Assembly: GCA_018136815.1 (NCBI GenBank)
Contig: CM030943.1
Coordinates: forward strand, 2,518,500 to 2,582,499
DNA from: Isochrysis galbana
Taxonomy: Eukaryota > Haptophyta > Isochrysidales > Isochrysidaceae
DNA: 64,000 nucleotides
Direction: 5' to 3'
The translations under genes were made by a program, and so were the position numbers. The notes below the pieces were generated by a model. The model searched no databases. It worked only from the letters and a program-made list of their open reading frames with translations, and was not told the DNA's origin. This document shows positions 50,883 through 62,400 of the stretch, in pieces (the first letter of the stretch is position 1; every line of letters begins with the position of its first letter).

Positions 50883-51089
50883 GTTCCACGCCCTAGGGGA
50901 GAACAGGGCTCTGCCTGTTCCCACCCTCTGTGAGGTCTGGCTGGCGGGTGGAGGTGGAAGCATGTCGACGTCTTCGTCGGCTGGGGCGGCGGCCTGCGCG
51001 CGCTTGGGCTCCGGTGGCTTCGGGCGGCCCCGTTGGGGCGTCGTGACTGCGGTGGGCTGGGAGGTGGGAGGCGGCGCGGCGCGCTCCAT
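50883..51089 (-). pseudogene. LINE ORF1 N-terminal fragment
   Basis: Minus-strand ATG at 51089 (M-E-R-A-A-P-P-P-T-S-Q-P-T...G-R-P-K) is preceded by AAACTATCGTTATAGTTTT, like the leader before 37685. About 70 codons are present, then the palindrome cluster interrupts it. Confidence 0.6.
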
Positions 51090-51444
51090 CGCTAAAACTA
51101 TAACGATAGTTTTTCTATGGTCCAGTGTGCATAGAACCACGCCTTGTGAACTTAGTGAGTTGGCGTCACAAGCTTCCTCGCTATTCGATATTTGTGCCTC
51201 GCATGAAGGGCCTCACTAAAAATATACCGTAGGGGGGCCCGATTGTATTTGTATTTCGCGCTTTGCGCACCGTCTTCGAAGGCCTGAAATTCGGTATTTT
51301 TTGAAAATTTCGCCTGAGAACGCCCCAATTTTTTTGCTGATCCATCCTACCGGAACCTATAGGGAGCTTATTTAGCCCTTCATTTACCCATTGCAGCTGG
51401 TGCCCTCCGCACCCCCATAGTGAGTGACCGGGCTACTAGCGGCC
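51090..51444. other. No gene seen
   Basis: Leader of the LINE fragment on the minus strand, then unassigned sequence. Confidence 0.3.
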
Positions 51445-51604
51445 CTAGATGGGAAATACGGTTCGGAGTGCGGGGGCCTGCAAATACGGCCAAATACAAT
51501 TCAAATACATTCGAGGCCTACAACCCAGGACGCGCTTCAAATACAGCCAAATACTTGTGATTTGGCCTCTGGCCAAATACGGTAAATTCGTATTTCCCAT
51601 CTAG
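51445..51604. mobile_element. MITE-like inverted-repeat element (~160 bp)
   Basis: CTAGATGGGAAATACG at the left end is matched by CGTATTTCCCATCTAG at the right end. The interior is full of AAATACGGCC/GGCCAAATAC motifs. A second copy, inverted, is at 59125-59315. Confidence 0.65.
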
Positions 51605-52551
51605 ATCTATATATAGGCGCTAGCGGCGGCCGGTGTGGGGGGCCTAGCGAAGTAATACGCGCCGCAGGCGAGGAAAATTTTGAATAATACGTATTCAACG
51701 GGGGAGATCTTGAATTCAATGAATACGACTTGTATATTACCCCCCCCCCCCAGTTTGATTATAGTCCAATAAATAACCTTATTGGTACTTAGTACTAGTA
51801 CTTGGTACTCGGTACTTTATACTTTATAGGCGTTGAGTGTCTAAGTTTCTAATGTACCGGTTTTTCCTTTTTCCTTTTCCCCTCCGTCCTCCGTCTCGCC
51901 GTTGAATACGGTATTTGGGGGCCCTGCGGGCCCCCATTTGTAATACAATAATACGTATTACTCCCCTAGGGTGGGGGGGCGATTATTCCGCCCTCCCCCC
52001 TCCCCATCCATGTACAGGATGCACTCTTTACAAGAAAACACGAGGCTGGCCCCCGCCGCCCCCCCCTCCCCCTTCCCCCCCCCGCCTCTCTCCCTTGCCC
52101 CACCCCTTCCTTTCTTCCCTTCTCTTCTCCTCTTTCTCCTCTATTCTCCCCTTCCCCCCTCTCTCTCTTCCCCCTTCCTTCCTCCTCCTCCTCCCTCATT
52201 TTCTCCCCTCCTCCTCCTCTCTCCCTCTCTCCCTCCTTTCTCTATTCTCCCCTCTTTTCCCTCTCTTCTTCTTCCCTCTCTCTGTCGCCCCCCCCCCCCC
52301 GCCCCCTCTCACTCTCTCTTCTCCCCTTTCTTCCCTCCCTCCTCCCCCCCGCCCCCCTGCCCCATCTATTCTCTCTCCTCTCCTTCTCTTCCACGTCTCT
52401 CTCTCTCTTCCTCCCCCCCAAAGTACATCTCTCCCCCCCCTCCGTCTCTTCTCTCTCTCCCCTCCTAAATTACTTCTCTCCCCCCTCCCCCCCCGCTCTC
52501 TCCTCTCTCTTCCCCCCAACATCTCTCACCTCGCCCCCCCCGGGCGCCGCC
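51605..52551. other. AATACG-rich segment then CT/C-rich tract
   Basis: 51640-51960 has further ATACGTATT motifs and a GGGGGCCC-TGC-GGGCCCCC palindrome at about 51917-51936. 52040-52540 is CT/C-rich and non-coding in appearance, ending at the candidate start of the next gene. Confidence 0.5.
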
Positions 52552-55500
52552 ATGGCCTCCTCCCCCTCCCCCTCTCCTCCTCTCCCCCTCCTCCCCTCCG
52601 CCGCGCCCTGCTCTCCCGCGTCGTCTCCCTCCTCCACGAACGGGACCACGCCGCCCGAGCCCTCCAAGACCTCTCGCACGCCCTCCGTGCACGAGAACCA
52701 GACGATTCCCCCCCTTCTCTCTCTCTTCTCGACAGAATCCACGACCTTCAATTTCTCGTAGCCTCTGTAGCCTCCACAGCAGCGACTGCGGCGACTGCGG
52801 CAGAAGCGGAGATGTGTGCTAGAGTCGCAGCGGAAGCCGCGCTACGGTCACACGCCACCTCGCCCTCAGAGTCCCTCGCGGCAGCAGAGCAGCACCACAC
52901 ACCACTCAGCCCACAAGCAAATCGAGACGTCGACTCTCACGCACACTCTGAGCCGCAGCAGCCCGCTGGCATGCTGGCCGCCAATGGGGCGAGGCGGCCA
53001 CCTGCGGTGCCACCCGTCTGGGAGCCCGCGCCGGCCGCCAACTCGCCGATCGGCGGTGACGGCGAGAGCGGCGGAGCGTGCTCGGCGGGCTTGCCGCCCT
53101 TCCGCCACCTATCCCACAGCGGCATCGCCCTCCTCGATCGCCAGCCGGACGCGCTATTCCCCGACGAGCCGTCGAGCGTGTCGGGCGGCGCTACTCCGGT
53201 GTCTGCGCCGCAGCCGCCCTTCGCCCCCCCGACACTCGCGCCCGAGTCTGGGCCCAGCGCTAGCAGTCGGGCGCACGAGGGGCTTCCCTCGCCAGCGAGG
53301 ACCGTCAGCTTTGCTGTGCCCGACGGGGCGCTCAAATCGGAGACCGGGGCGAACTGCAGCTCCGGCCGACCGGCGCCCGTGCCGCTGCCGCCTAGCGCGT
53401 CGTTCTCGTTCGGCACCGTCCAGCCACCCAGGCTGGGCAGCCCAATCACGACACGGGTCACGGGCATCTTGCCCCGCGCCCCGTCGACCGGCTGGCTGGC
53501 GTCCTCCCGGTACAGCAGGAGCAGCGAGGATGCGCAGCCCATGAAGCCAATAGAGCGCTCGCTATCGTCGAAGCTGGCGCTCGACGCGATCGAGGACGCC
53601 ATCAGCATGATGAACGCCACCGCCATCGGGTGCGGCGCCCGCGCGCACATGCGCGGCCCTAAAGCCCCCCCTCGCCTCCCCCCCCCATTCCACCACAAGC
53701 CTCTTGCTCGCTGCGCAGGTGGAACGGCCGCGGCTCCCGCAGTGGCTCCGTCGACTCGCACGGCAGCGGCGCGCGCCGCTTCATCTCGAGCTTCGGGCCC
53801 GCCGACTCGATCGACGAGGACGTGCGCGCGCCGACACCACTTGCGTGTGCTGTGCACCTGTAGGCCGCGCCACCCGAGACACAGCCAACTAGCCTCTTCC
53901 CCGGTCCTCCCCTCCCTCGGCAGGAGCCGCTCTGCGCGTCAGCAGCCTCCTCGCTTGCCGTCGAGCATCAGATCCAAAAGGCGCGAGCTGCGGCCGCCAA
54001 GGCAGCCGCCGCGGCCGCCGAGGCTGCGGCGAATGCCAAGGCCGACGCGGACGAGGCCAAGGCGGCAGCGCAGGCCGAGGTCTGTGCGATGAGGAAGGAG
54101 CTTGCGGCGCTGAAGGCAGAGCTCGAAGCCGCCCGTGCCGGCGCCAGCACGGGGCTAATCGACCTCGACGATCTGGATGGTCCCGACAAGCCGAACGGGC
54201 CCGCGACGGCCGAAGCGGACGAGCTACTCGCCGCACGGGCGTCGCTCGCGCAGGCCGATGCGGAGGCGGCGGCGGCGCGCCTTGAGGCAGAGCGTCTGGC
54301 GGCCGCTCTGGACGAGGCGAGGCAGGTCGCGGAGCGACGTGCGGCCGAGGTGGCGGCCGCGCAAGAGATGATGAGGGCTGCCATTGCGAGGGCCGAGGCG
54401 GCCGAGGAGAGGGTGGCCGCGGCCGGGGACGTTGCCAGTGCCCTGCCCGACACGGACGGTGCGCGCCAGCTTGCCGAGGCGCTAGAGGCGTGCACGGCTG
54501 CCGAAGCCGAGGCGGCAGCGGCGCGAGCAGAGGCGGCAACAGCACGAGCAGAGGCTCAGGCAGCCAAATTCAACGCTGACTCGGTGGCGGCGGAGCTGCG
54601 CGCACGCGAGGAGGCATTCTCGCACGAACAAGACGTGATGCTAGCGCAATTCTCTGAGGTGCGCCCGCCGCGGGGGCGAGTTTGGGCAGAGCTCGCAGCT
54701 ACGGCGCGGCGCTCTCGGGCCCACCACCACCTGTGGCTGCGGCGCAGACACCGATATTACCCGCGCCTCCTGCTCTGCCGTGCAGATGGAGGCGCAGCTT
54801 GACAAGACGCGCTCCGAGGAGGCGGCCGCGACGGCACGTGCCGCGACAGCTGAGGCGGCGGCCGCGGCCGCGGTGGACGACTTGAAGGCGGCGCAGCGCG
54901 CTCGCTTCGAGACGGGGGAGAAGCTAGCAGCCGAGAAGAAGCTTAGGCGTGAGGCGGAACGGAGGGTGAAACAGTTAGAGGGCGAGGCAATCGCTTCGCG
55001 CACGGCCGCGGCCGCGGGCAGCGCCGGCGGACCGGTGGAGGACGACGGCCGAGGGCTTGATAGTGGCCGGACGTCGCCGCAGCAGGAGGACGAGATCCGG
55101 CCCGCGCTCCCGCCGGCACTGCCGCTGCAGCAGGTGCCAGCTGCCTCCGATCCTACCGGGAGTGAACCGGAGGAGGCGCCGATTGTGCAGTCCGAGGCGG
55201 CGGCAACGGCTGCAGTCGCGGTGGTAGCTCTTGAGGCTGCGCCTGAGGGCGGCGATGTCCCGCCCGTGGTGATGGACGAAAGCGATGCGCCCGTCGTCGC
55301 CGAGGATCCCTCGTTCCGCCACTCTGGCGATGGTGAGGGCGAGTTTGGAGCGGCACTAGCTGCTGCGGCGGCGCAGTGCGACTCGGGCGCCATCGAGATG
55401 CTCGTCTCGATGGGCTTCGATGAGACGCAAGCAGTGGGAGCGCTGGCCGCAACGGAAGGCTCTTTAGAAGGCGCAGCGGATTGGTAAGTGCCAAAGCGTC

Positions 55501-57002
55501 GGTGTGCCCGGGTCCGGCAGGCGCTGCCGCCCGTGGCAGGCGACGGCGCCTTGCACGTGAACCCTCCAATCCGTCCGCTCGTGCGCCTTAGGCGGCGACG
55601 CTACCGCGGTTGGAATAGGCCATGGCGCCGCTCTCGCATACGTGCTTGCCTGACGACGTGCTCCCCGCACCCACCCTCGCTCGTCGCCGTCCCTTGCCAG
55701 GCTGATGTCGCATGCGGAGACTCTCGACGCCTCTGTCCGTGCGGCTATCCTCGCCTTCGCATCACCAGGATCGGTAGAGGCTCTGGTGCCTACGGATCCC
55801 AATACCCTTGAGCCGAGTGTGCTAGCAACGGGTCGGCCGTCCTCGCCCCCGAGGCCGCCACCGCCGCCACCGCCGCCACCACCACCACCACCACCGCGTA
55901 CCTCGTCCCCACCGGAGACCCCGCCATTCTCGCGGGCCGCCCCACCCGTTGGCAGCGGCCCGCGCGCATTGCCACAGCCGTCTCCCGGCGTGAATGCGGC
56001 GGCCGTGGAGTCGCTCCGCCGATTCGGTGGGCCGACCAGTCGAAAGGGTGCGAGCGCAGGTGCGCGCGGATGACCCATAGGGTAGGCATTCGGCGCGTGT
56101 TGCCTCTCGCCGACACGTCTCACAGTGGCTGCGCACACGACCAAGCGGGCATCCCTCTTGCGTCCTCAGGGGGGTGGTTTGGGTTTGGCGCACGTGCATC
56201 AGTGCCGCTCGCCGCCGACCTATTGGACATGTCGTTGCCCAAGCACCTCGAGAGGCACGGAGCGGAGGTGGCGAGGATGGGCGCAAGGGTGAGGGAGCTC
56301 TTCGGTGCCGGGCAGGTGCGACGCTCAGCTGCGGATAATTCGTGTGTCAGCTAGCCCATCCATACTTTAGGGCGCCCGGCCGCGCTCACGCGCCGCCGCT
56401 CACCAACCTCGACCACCTCTGCCCCCTTACACTATCCAGTATGCGGAAGCGCTCGAGGTGGCCGAGCAACGCCTCGCGCTGGCTCGTTCCGCATACGGAG
56501 AGTCGCACGCGATGACCGCCACCTGCCTCAACGACGTGGCCACCTTCGAGCAGGTGTGCGCTGTTGTGACGCACCCTCGGCCTCGACATTGAAGAGGAGC
56601 GACTTCACAAGAGTGCCCTATTCGCCGCTCCTCGCCAGGTGTTTGGACGGTTCCAAGAGTCCACTCACCCTGCGTTGCCCTATTCGCCGCTCCTCGCCAG
56701 GTGTTTGGACGGTTCCAACGTGCGGAGGAGCTCTTTGACCAGGTGAGCGACACCCTAGCCTGCGCCGCTGCCTTCCTTCGCGCATGCCATCGAGCGCTTC
56801 CTCCTTACCATCGCGGTATGACCTCTGCTCGCAGGCGAGCCGCATCCAGTCTCGAGTGCTAGGCCCTGCGCATCCCCACTCGGTGGCCACGTTGCAGAAT
56901 CTCACCGCCCTCTATAATGCAATGGGCGATACTGCGAAGGCGGAGTCAATGGGGTTGCTAGTGCAGGCTCTACAAATGTCCCACCAGGGAATCGTCGAGT
57001 GA
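52552..57002 (+). CDS. Coiled-coil/UBA/TPR protein (about 9 exons)
   Basis: The start is uncertain. ATG 52552 has a good context, but the coding frame from about 52600 is offset by one base, so a homopolymer error or missed intron lies between. Exons that keep phase: ~52600-53629; 53719-~53851; 53924-54658 and 54786-55483 (Ala/Glu-rich coiled coil ending in a UBA domain, M-L-V-S-M-G-F-D-E-T-Q-A ... G-A-A-D-W); 55701-~56059 (completes UBA as L-M-S-H, then polyproline); 56170-56315; 56440-56553; 56701-56742; 56835-57002. The last three give TPR units of kinesin-light-chain type: Y-A-E-A-L-E-V-A-E-Q-R-L, F-Q-R-A-E-E-L-F-D-Q, and H-P-H-S-V-A-T-L-Q-N-L-T-A-L-Y. Ubiquitin binding via UBA and protein binding via TPR are expected. 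I know no family with exactly this layout. Confidence 0.65.
56614..56718 (+). repeat. Tandem duplication of a 3' splice site and exon start
   Basis: A 43-bp segment (TGCCCTATTCGCCGCTCC...GTGTTTGGACGGTTCCAA) occurs at 56614-56656 and 56676-56718, 62 bp apart. Each copy contains CGCCAG followed by GTGTTTGG. Only the second acceptor (exon from 56701) continues the TPR frame; use of the first would shift it. Confidence 0.8.
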
Positions 57003-57579
57003 GCCGGCCGTGCGCCGGCACCTCGTGCATCGCTTGCAAGTCCGCGCAACAAAGTCTCCGTAACGGTTGGTTGCTATGTTCAAATGAAGTGCCCGAGCGC
57101 GGCTTGCTGTCGGCGGGCACGGCCCGCACGGGGGGCCTTGCCTAGTAGATTCCAAATGAATGCGGATGGGCCCCAGTACCTAGGCCTAAAGAAGAACGCG
57201 CGCCTCCCTAGCTAGGAACTTTCAGTGCCATCATCGCCGCTTTTCAAAGATCGCCAGTAGCCAAGAGATTAAGACCATAACATGACAATGATAATGGCGT
57301 AGTAGCAATGCAATTACCGCTAGCCTTGCTTAGAAAGGATGCAACGCCGCTGTTGTTATTATTGATAACAAAATAAATCTTAAAAACTAGCCGCTACTTG
57401 CACGGCACGAGGCAGATTGAGATTGCTGGCGCTACTCCCAACTACCCTCCCTTTCCAACCACTCCCCCTTTCCCCTCCGCCCGATTCCTTATTTGGAAGA
57501 CCGGGGGAGGGGAGACCGCGCTCGCTGCTTCGACCAGGGGCGTGAGGTAGGGGGTAGCCCAGAATTTTTAGATTTTTTT
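57003..57579. other. Intergenic, no gene seen
   Basis: AT-richer than its surroundings around 57280-57400, with no coding support. Probably 3' flank of the UBA/TPR gene. Confidence 0.4.
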
Positions 57580-57892
57580 AGCATGTTTGATGCGTGCTCG
57601 ACGATTTCGTCCCAGAAGTCTAGAAAGTCTCATTTAATAATTTGTTTTCTCTCTCGTGCATGAACACTTCTGGTAGGTGTTCCACGTAGGTTGTGGCCGG
57701 GGTCATGGGCCGTGTGGCGCGACGCGAGTCGCACGCGCATGCACGCTGCTCGGCCTCTAACTCTAACCGCTAATACGGTAGTAGTAGTACACGGTGGACG
57801 CGGCCCTTCGCCGGCGACAGCTCCGTGGGAGCCGGGGGGCCGCCCTCGGCGAGGGGCCCGAAGGAGAGGAGCGCCGCGCCGGCGCGCTCCAT
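57580..57892 (-). pseudogene. Internally deleted LINE derivative
   Basis: Minus-strand ATG 57892 (M-E-R-A-G-A-A-L-L...) resembles the ORF1 starts at 37685 and 51089. About 130 bp later the sequence becomes ORF2 C-terminal: Y-V-E-H-L-P-E-V-F-M-H-E, then after a frameshift D-F-L-D-F-W-D-E-I-V-E-H-A. This matches Y-L-E-H-L-P-E-T-F-A-H-E and E-F-L-D-S-W-D-E-I-I-N-Y-A in the LINE at 15129-16455. It is truncated at about 57580. Confidence 0.65.
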
Positions 57893-59124
57893 GGCAATTG
57901 ACTATAAAGTCAGTTGAGCCTTATAGTTTGTGGCTTATTTATAGAACCTACTTTTATAAGTGGGGGACAATGGGGGCCTCGCGCCCCCCTCACACCATCG
58001 CGGACACCCCCCGGGGTGGGCCCGTACAATCAACCCCAGCCCCTGCCCTTTGGCAGGGGCAGGGCACTCAACAATCTGGCCCAGACCCTTCGGGGGCGCG
58101 GCCCGCGAGCCGCACTCCCACGCCCGCGCTAGGCTTGCCCTCGAGCTGACTCCCCCTCTGTCCCTGGTCGCCAGGCATACAGGTGTCTCTGGGCGGCTCC
58201 CATGGCCAGCGAGGCGAGCGTGGGAGAGGCAGGGGGGGCCAGGGGCTGAGCCCCAGCCTCCACTGCCCCCTGAGCTGCCCTTGCTGGCCCCCTGGGAGCC
58301 CCCAAAGGGCCCCTGAGAGCAGGCCAGGGCGCGCCGCATGGCGACGCGCCGCAGGGACGACGAAGGGAGAGAGTGGAGAGAGGGAGAGGGGGGGATTTGC
58401 ACCCCCCCCGATGGAGTGCGGTTAGAAACAGAAACAGGCCCCGTTTGCATTAGCAAACGGGTAGGGGGCGGCCGGCGACAGGCGGGAGAGAGAAGGGAGC
58501 GGCTCAAGCTCGAGGAGAGTATCCTGAAGGTGGCGCAGGCTACTCGACTCGCAGTCGTTTATTTCTCGAGAACCGCTCACGGCGAGAGCTGGAAGGGCCG
58601 TTCCTCTTTGTTGACGAGAGGTTCCTCCCCCCCCCCCCCGGTGCTTTTTCCCGGAGAGTCGGCCGGCGTCGACCGGTCCGCCTCAATGGGTTTTCCCTCA
58701 TTTTAACTTGTGGGGAGTTAGAATGGGAGCCGGGGGCTTGCGAGGGGGGAGATGTGGAGGGGTGCATAGGTGTATGTATCTGTGGCAAGAACACGCGCCA
58801 TGGTGTACGGGCAGGTGCGCTGAGGGCTGTCGTGTTAGTGCCGGGCTAGTGAGAGTAGTGGTACTAATGCTCAGTTAGATTATTATTATTATTGTGGCTT
58901 ATTTATAGTTATAATTATAATTATGCTGATAGTGATTATAGATTATAGTGATAGTGATAGGTGATAGTGAGCTACACTTGTGACGTGTGGTATTCCGGCC
59001 ATGGCTCAGAGACCGGTAGCGAAAGTGAGCTACACGTGTGACAAGTGGTAGCAAGGCATCTTTCGCCTTTTTCGGCGACGAATGTGCTGTTGTGCTGTTG
59101 TGCGGGGGTCCTAGATGGAGATGG
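57893..59124. other. G/C-rich non-coding region
   Basis: Upstream of the LINE ATG (minus sense) the sequence is GC-rich with hairpins such as CCCCTGCC-CTTT-GGCAGGGG (58041-58060) and CCCGTTTGC-ATTA-GCAAACGGG (58439-58460). It may include the LINE leader. 58860-58960 is AT-rich with TTATTATTATTATT and GTGATAGTGATAG repeats. No gene is supported. Confidence 0.4.
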
Positions 59125-59315
59125 AGATGGGAAATACGCGTATTCACCGTATTTAGTATTTATATTTATTTGGCCAGAGGCCAAATGCATATGGCTGTAT
59201 TTGAAGCGCGTCCTGGGTGGTAGGCCTCGAATGTATTGGAAATGTATTTGGCCGGCGGCCAAATACATATGTATTTGGCTGTATTTGGAGGCCCCGGCAC
59301 CGTAATTTCCCATCT
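59125..59315. mobile_element. MITE-like inverted-repeat element, second copy (inverted)
   Basis: AGATGGGAAATACG on the left pairs with CGTAATTTCCCATCT on the right. The interior has TTTGGCC-AGA-GGCCAAA, and TTTGAAGCGCGTCCTGGGT near 59200 is the reverse complement of 51521-51539. It is slightly longer than the copy at 51445-51604. Confidence 0.65.
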
Positions 59316-59406
59316 ATCTAGGGCGGGGGTGTCACATAATCCTGTGTTCTTAAAATAGCCTATCCCAACCTCTCGCGCTGAAAATAGCCGACGGAGTGGG
59401 CGGGAG

Positions 59407-62400
59407 ATGGCGTCCGCCTCCGTCTCTCTCTCCCTGGTGGGCTTCTCTGTGCTGGCGCTGGTCTCGCTGGGTGTGATGACGTGGGCGCGGCTGTCGGATG
59501 GTGAGGCAAGGCCGCGCGCGCCGCTTCCAGTTTGGTGAGCGGCTTGGGAGCGTAGGGAGAGAGGGAGGGGAGGGGAGGGGAGGGGAGGGAGGGGGAGGGG
59601 CGAGAGGCGAGGGGAGGGAGGGAGGGAGAGAGAAAGAGAGATAGGGAGGGAGGGAGGGAAGGGAGGGAAGGGAGGGAAGGGAGGGAAGGGAGGGAAGGGA
59701 GGGAAGGGAGGGAAGGGAGGGAAGGGAGGGAAGGGAGGGAAGGGAGGGAAGGGAGGGAAGGGAGGGAAGGGAGGGAAGGGAGGGAAGGGAGGGAAGGGAG
59801 GGAAGGGAGGGAAGGGAGGGAAGGGAGGGAAGGGAGGGAAGGGAGGGAAGGGAGGGAAGGGAGGGAAGGGAGGGAAGGGAGGGAAGGGAGGGAAGGGAGG
59901 GAAGGGAGAGAGGGAGAGGTGGGGAGGGAGAGAAAGGGAGGGAGAGAAAGGGAGGGAGGGGGAGGGAGGGATGGGACGGAGGGGAGGGAGGGCGAGAGAG
60001 AAAGAGAGGGAAGGAGGGAGGAGCGAAAGGGGGAGGAGGCAGAAGGAAGAGGAGGCAGAGGGGCGAAGGGAGGGGGAGGGGGAGGGATGGAGAGAGAGGG
60101 AGGGAGGGTGGAGTGGGGGAGGGGAAGAGGGAGCGTAGGTGAAGGGAGGGAGTGAGGAAGCGGAGAGGGGAGGGGGGAGTGAGGGAGGAGGAGGAGGTGG
60201 ACGAGGAGAAGGTTCGCTTGGTGGGTAGGGTGGGATGGGTGAGGAATGGAGGGGGGGGGGGGGGGGGGGGCGCTTCCTCCCCCTCCCCTCCGTCCCATCC
60301 CTCCCTCCCCCTCCCCCCCTCCCTCCCTTTCTCTCCCTCCCTACCTCTCTCCCTCCCTACCTCTCTCCCTCTCTCCCTTCCCTCCCTTCCCTCCCTTCCC
60401 TCCCTTCCCTCCCCTCCCTCCCTCCCTCCCTCCCTCCCTCCCTATGGGGGGGGGGGGGGGGAGGCATGCGCGGAGAGCGAGAAGAGGCGGTAGAGGGAGT
60501 GGTGAATGAACTCAGGCAGGGAGAGTGCAAGAGAGAGGAAAGGGAGAGGGAGGAGGTTTGCGATAGGGAGGAGGAGACTGCAGTGGATGGCAGCTCGAAG
60601 AGGGAGAGCAGCTAGGGTACGGCAGCCGACGAACGCTCACGCCCCAACTCCCCCTTCCCTCCTGGTAAACGCAGGTATGATGTGCCCACGTGCTTCAACC
60701 CGCAGCTACAACAGGCGACCGGGCGGCCCATCTCCTCGCTCCTCACCGCGAGTCAGTGTGACGAGATGGACTTTGCGCGGAGTCCGACGTACGCGTGCGC
60801 CATGTCACTATCTAAGTCCGGCGTAGCTTTGTTCAAGCCGGACGTCGCGTATTTGCGACACACGTGGATAAGACTCCCGTGCGCGAGCCTCAGCGCCGCA
60901 GCTCCAACACGCCGTCATGGATGCTGACTCCTTGTGTTTCGGCCTTGCAGCTCGAATCGAAGCTTGAGCATTCCGCTACACGCGAGTGACGGCTTTGAGG
61001 GTGGCACATCCTATTCCCTCTCCATGCTGCTCGAGTCCAACACGTATGCCCTTGCCACGGTGTCGGTTGAGGACAGCACGGGTGAGCTTTCCTTGTGAAG
61101 CACATGGCGGAGTCTAGCGCATTAGAGTCTCACTCCCCTATGTCAACGCCTCGAGCACTAGCAGCCAGCTACGCCCCACTATGGCACACGCAGGTGTCAC
61201 GCTCCTCGAGCCAACCATCGTAGAAATTGGTCCAGACTCTTATTTCCCATGGCGCGAGAAGAAGACATTGCCTAGTGGCTTCCGCAGTGCGGCGGCATCG
61301 GGTTCGTGTTGCCATGGTGACGGCTCTTCCGTAGAGTCGGAGTCTCTGCCCAACCAGCCAACGAGTTGGACGCCTTCGGTGAGTGGCGCGACGAGGCTTG
61401 CTTGCTGTGATAGTGAGACATGCTGCCCATTGGGGGAGCAGCTCCCATCTTTTGTGGTGCTCGATTGCTGCCGCAACGGTCACACGGGGAGCGCTGCGCG
61501 TCATCGTGAGCTTACATCCGATGCAACGCAATCGAGGAGCATGCCCACATACGAGCTGACTTCCGATCCACCACCCGAGAGCGTGTTGCTGGCGGTCCCC
61601 GACGAGGATGCTGTATGGGACGATTTGCTTGCGGATTGGATCGATGAGGAGGACGAGCCTTACGGCTCCACGGAGCACGGCGACGGCAACCCTTGGGGCG
61701 ACAATGAGGATGAACCTGCGGGCGTCGCAACACGGCGGCAGCTGCGCGGCTCGTCCGGGCGCTTCTCGTCTTCTAGGTGTGCGAGCATGCTCATCACGTC
61801 AGGATCAGCAAGCCAGGGACGTTCCCGGTAGCAGAGCAACTCACCTGTCCTCCGTGCGCAGGTCCTCCATCTCCTCATGGTCATCCTCTCGGCGGCGCTC
61901 ATCCTCGTCTTCCTCGTTTTCATGGTGGGGCAGTGACTCCTCCGCGAATCGACGCGTTACCTCCTTCGGTGATTCACGTCGGCGCACCACCTCGTTAGGC
62001 ACGTCTTGGTCGTCTCGTCCCTCCACTTCCCACCCTGGCAGCCCTGCTTATCCCACCTATGCCACACGGCCGTCATACTACTCGGGCCGCTACCCTGCTT
62101 ACCCGAGGTACGCATTAGTTGCACTCGCGTCGCCGCTTAGGCGGACTTCCGAGCTCGTCGCCATGGCACCGTCACCGAGTGGATAAGGATGCCGTAAAGT
62201 GGCGAGGGAGCCTTACATCGCACGCATTCTCTCGCCGAGCTCATCTTTGCCCGCGCCGGACCCCCCCCCCCCCACAGCTCCTACTCGCGCACCTCTTACG
62301 GCCACTCCCCAGTGCATTATGTCTACCCGAGCACGGCTGCGTACTACTACAGCCCCAGCCACTATTACATCGTGCGCAATCCCGCGGCCCCTTGGCGAAT

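Noticed and set aside
57935-58507. A 190-residue minus-strand Pro/Gly/Ser-rich frame upstream of a LINE start
   Set aside because: Low-complexity composition, hairpin repeats and no domain. More likely a LINE leader or spacer.
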